A DNA stretch of 6,211 nucleotides from the NCBI GenBank assembly GCA_012799535.1, contig JAAZLB010000021.1, forward strand, positions 1 through 6,211, given 5' to 3'. Each line of letters starts with the position of its first letter. The first letter of the stretch is position 1. The notes under the pieces were generated by a model, which had not been told where the DNA came from, ran no database searches, and was given only the letters and a program-made list of their open reading frames with translations. This document shows positions 5,400 to 6,211 of the stretch, piece by piece. Source of the stretch: Bacillota bacterium (GTDB lineage: Bacteria; Bacillota; Limnochordia; Darwinibacteriales; Darwinibacteriaceae). The translations under genes and the position numbers were made by a program.

Positions 5400-6211
5400 A
5401 TGAACGAAAACGTCGAATTGGTTAATCAAGAGGAGGTCTTGCGCCATACAACCGCACATATTATGGCCCAAGCCGTGCTGCGCCTCTGGCCAGAAACAAA
5501 GATTGCCATTGGTCCAGTAATCAAAAACGGGTTTTATTACGACTTTGATCTTGAACACAGATTTACCCCCGAAGATTTACAGCTGATTGAAGAAGAAATG
5601 GAAAAAATCATCGCGGAAGATCTACCCATCATCCGAGAAGAGATCAGTAATGGGGAAGCAGTAAAAATGTTTGCAGAGCAAAACCAAGATTATAAGTTAG
5701 AGCTATTGGAAGGTCTAGACCCAGAAGTGAGTGTCTATCGCCAAGGAGAGTTTGTGGATCTTTGCCGTGGGCCCCACTTAGAAAAAACCTCCCAAGTGAA
5801 GTTCTTCAAACTACAAAGTATAGCTGGCGCCTACTGGCGTGGGGATTCAAGTCGTCCCATGCTCCAAAGGATTTATGGAACCGCCTTTTTAACAGGTAAA
5901 GCTCTGCGAGAACATCTTCGCATGCTGGAAGAAGCGGCTAAGCGCGATCATAGAGTTTTAGGGAAACAATTAGATCTCTTTAGCCTCCAAGAAGAAGGAC
6001 CTGGTTTTCCCTTCTTCCATCCCAAAGGCATGGTGTTACGCAATGAACTAGAAAACTACTGGCGCGAAGAACATCGCAAGCGAGGTTATGTGGAAGTAAA
6101 GACTCCCATCATGCTCCACGAAGATCTCTGGCATCGCTCTGGACACTGGGAAAACTACCGAGATAACATGTATTTTTCCCAAATCGATGAGCAAAACTTT
6201 GCCATCAAACC
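5400..6211 (+). CDS. thrS: Threonyl-tRNA synthetase lacking the N-terminal TGS domain (3' end outside window)
   Basis: ThrRS charges tRNA-Thr with threonine and removes mischarged serine. The first 270 codons are visible and the gene runs off the right edge. The editing domain starts at once: HTTAH gives H16 and H20, and DLCRGPH gives C122 and H126, the four conserved residues of the editing site. The link to the catalytic core is at about 180-195 (KRDHRVLGKQLDLF). Motif 1 is seen in GYVEVKTPIM (229-238), followed by SGHWENYRDNMY. Motifs 2 and 3 and the anticodon-binding domain lie outside the window. Usual bacterial ThrRS has a TGS domain of about 60 residues before this point; here there is none. 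The ATG at 5400 has AAAGGAG (5384-5390) nine bases upstream, and the T-box terminator ends at 5369, leaving no room for a longer coding start. Expression is controlled by the T-box leader. Confidence 0.97.
   Translation, partial: MNENVELVNQEEVLRHTTAHIMAQAVLRLWPETKIAIGPVIKNGFYYDFDLEHRFTPEDLQLIEEEMEKIIAEDLPIIREEISNGEAVKMFAEQNQDYKLELLEGLDPEVSVYRQGEFVDLCRGPHLEKTSQVKFFKLQSIAGAYWRGDSSRPMLQRIYGTAFLTGKALREHLRMLEEAAKRDHRVLGKQLDLFSLQEEGPGFPFFHPKGMVLRNELENYWREEHRKRGYVEVKTPIMLHEDLWHRSGHWENYRDNMYFSQIDEQNFAIK

Noticed and set aside
5373..5558. 61-codon minus-strand open frame
   Set aside because: It is antisense to the start of thrS and its ribosome binding site region; no family resemblance.
1..6211. Search for CRISPR arrays, insertion sequences, phage genes or a defence system
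   Set aside because: No regularly spaced repeats, transposase or integrase motifs, or terminal inverted repeats were seen. A tRNA gene is present, but no repeated 3' end that would mark an integrated element is visible within the window.

Overview
The window looks like ordinary chromosome from a Gram-positive bacterium of the Bacillota (Firmicutes) type. The signs are a threonine T-box leader in front of thrS, strong AGGAGG-type ribosome binding sites, a TTG start, a tRNA gene with an encoded CCA end, and AT-leaning codon choice. I cannot place it more finely; an anaerobic Clostridia- or Limnochordia-like lineage is only a guess. I see no mobile element, CRISPR array, phage gene or defence system.

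Layout. (1) Positions 1-404, plus strand: the end of a gene cut by the left edge, encoding a short protein that resembles sugar-type ABC solute-binding proteins. Its last 11 bases overlap the end of the opposing folD. (2) Positions 394-2227, minus strand: a two-gene unit with a TIM-barrel sugar phosphate isomerase/epimerase family protein first and folD (methylene-tetrahydrofolate dehydrogenase/cyclohydrolase) 19 bases behind it. (3) Positions 2307-4859, minus strand: a tightly packed three-gene ABC-2 exporter operon, made of an ATPase and two different but related permeases joined by a 4-base overlap and a 1-base gap. (4) Positions 4888-5050, minus strand: a tRNA-Arg(CCG) gene with a good sigma-A type promoter and a hairpin behind it that looks like its terminator. 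The hairpin sits so close to the ABC ATPase ribosome binding site that the ABC operon may depend on read-through from the tRNA. (5) Positions 5079-6211, plus strand: a promoter, a complete T-box leader with antiterminator and terminator, and the first 270 codons of thrS, which runs off the right edge.

How they fit together. The tRNA-Arg and thrS promoters diverge from one short intergenic region. thrS is expected to be switched on when uncharged tRNA-Thr binds the T-box. Its product lacks the usual N-terminal TGS domain and starts directly with the editing domain; this is the most distinctive coding observation. The ABC exporter has no recognisable substrate. The isomerase and FolD have no obvious shared pathway. 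The window holds standard components with some unusual arrangements; I found no convincing new system.
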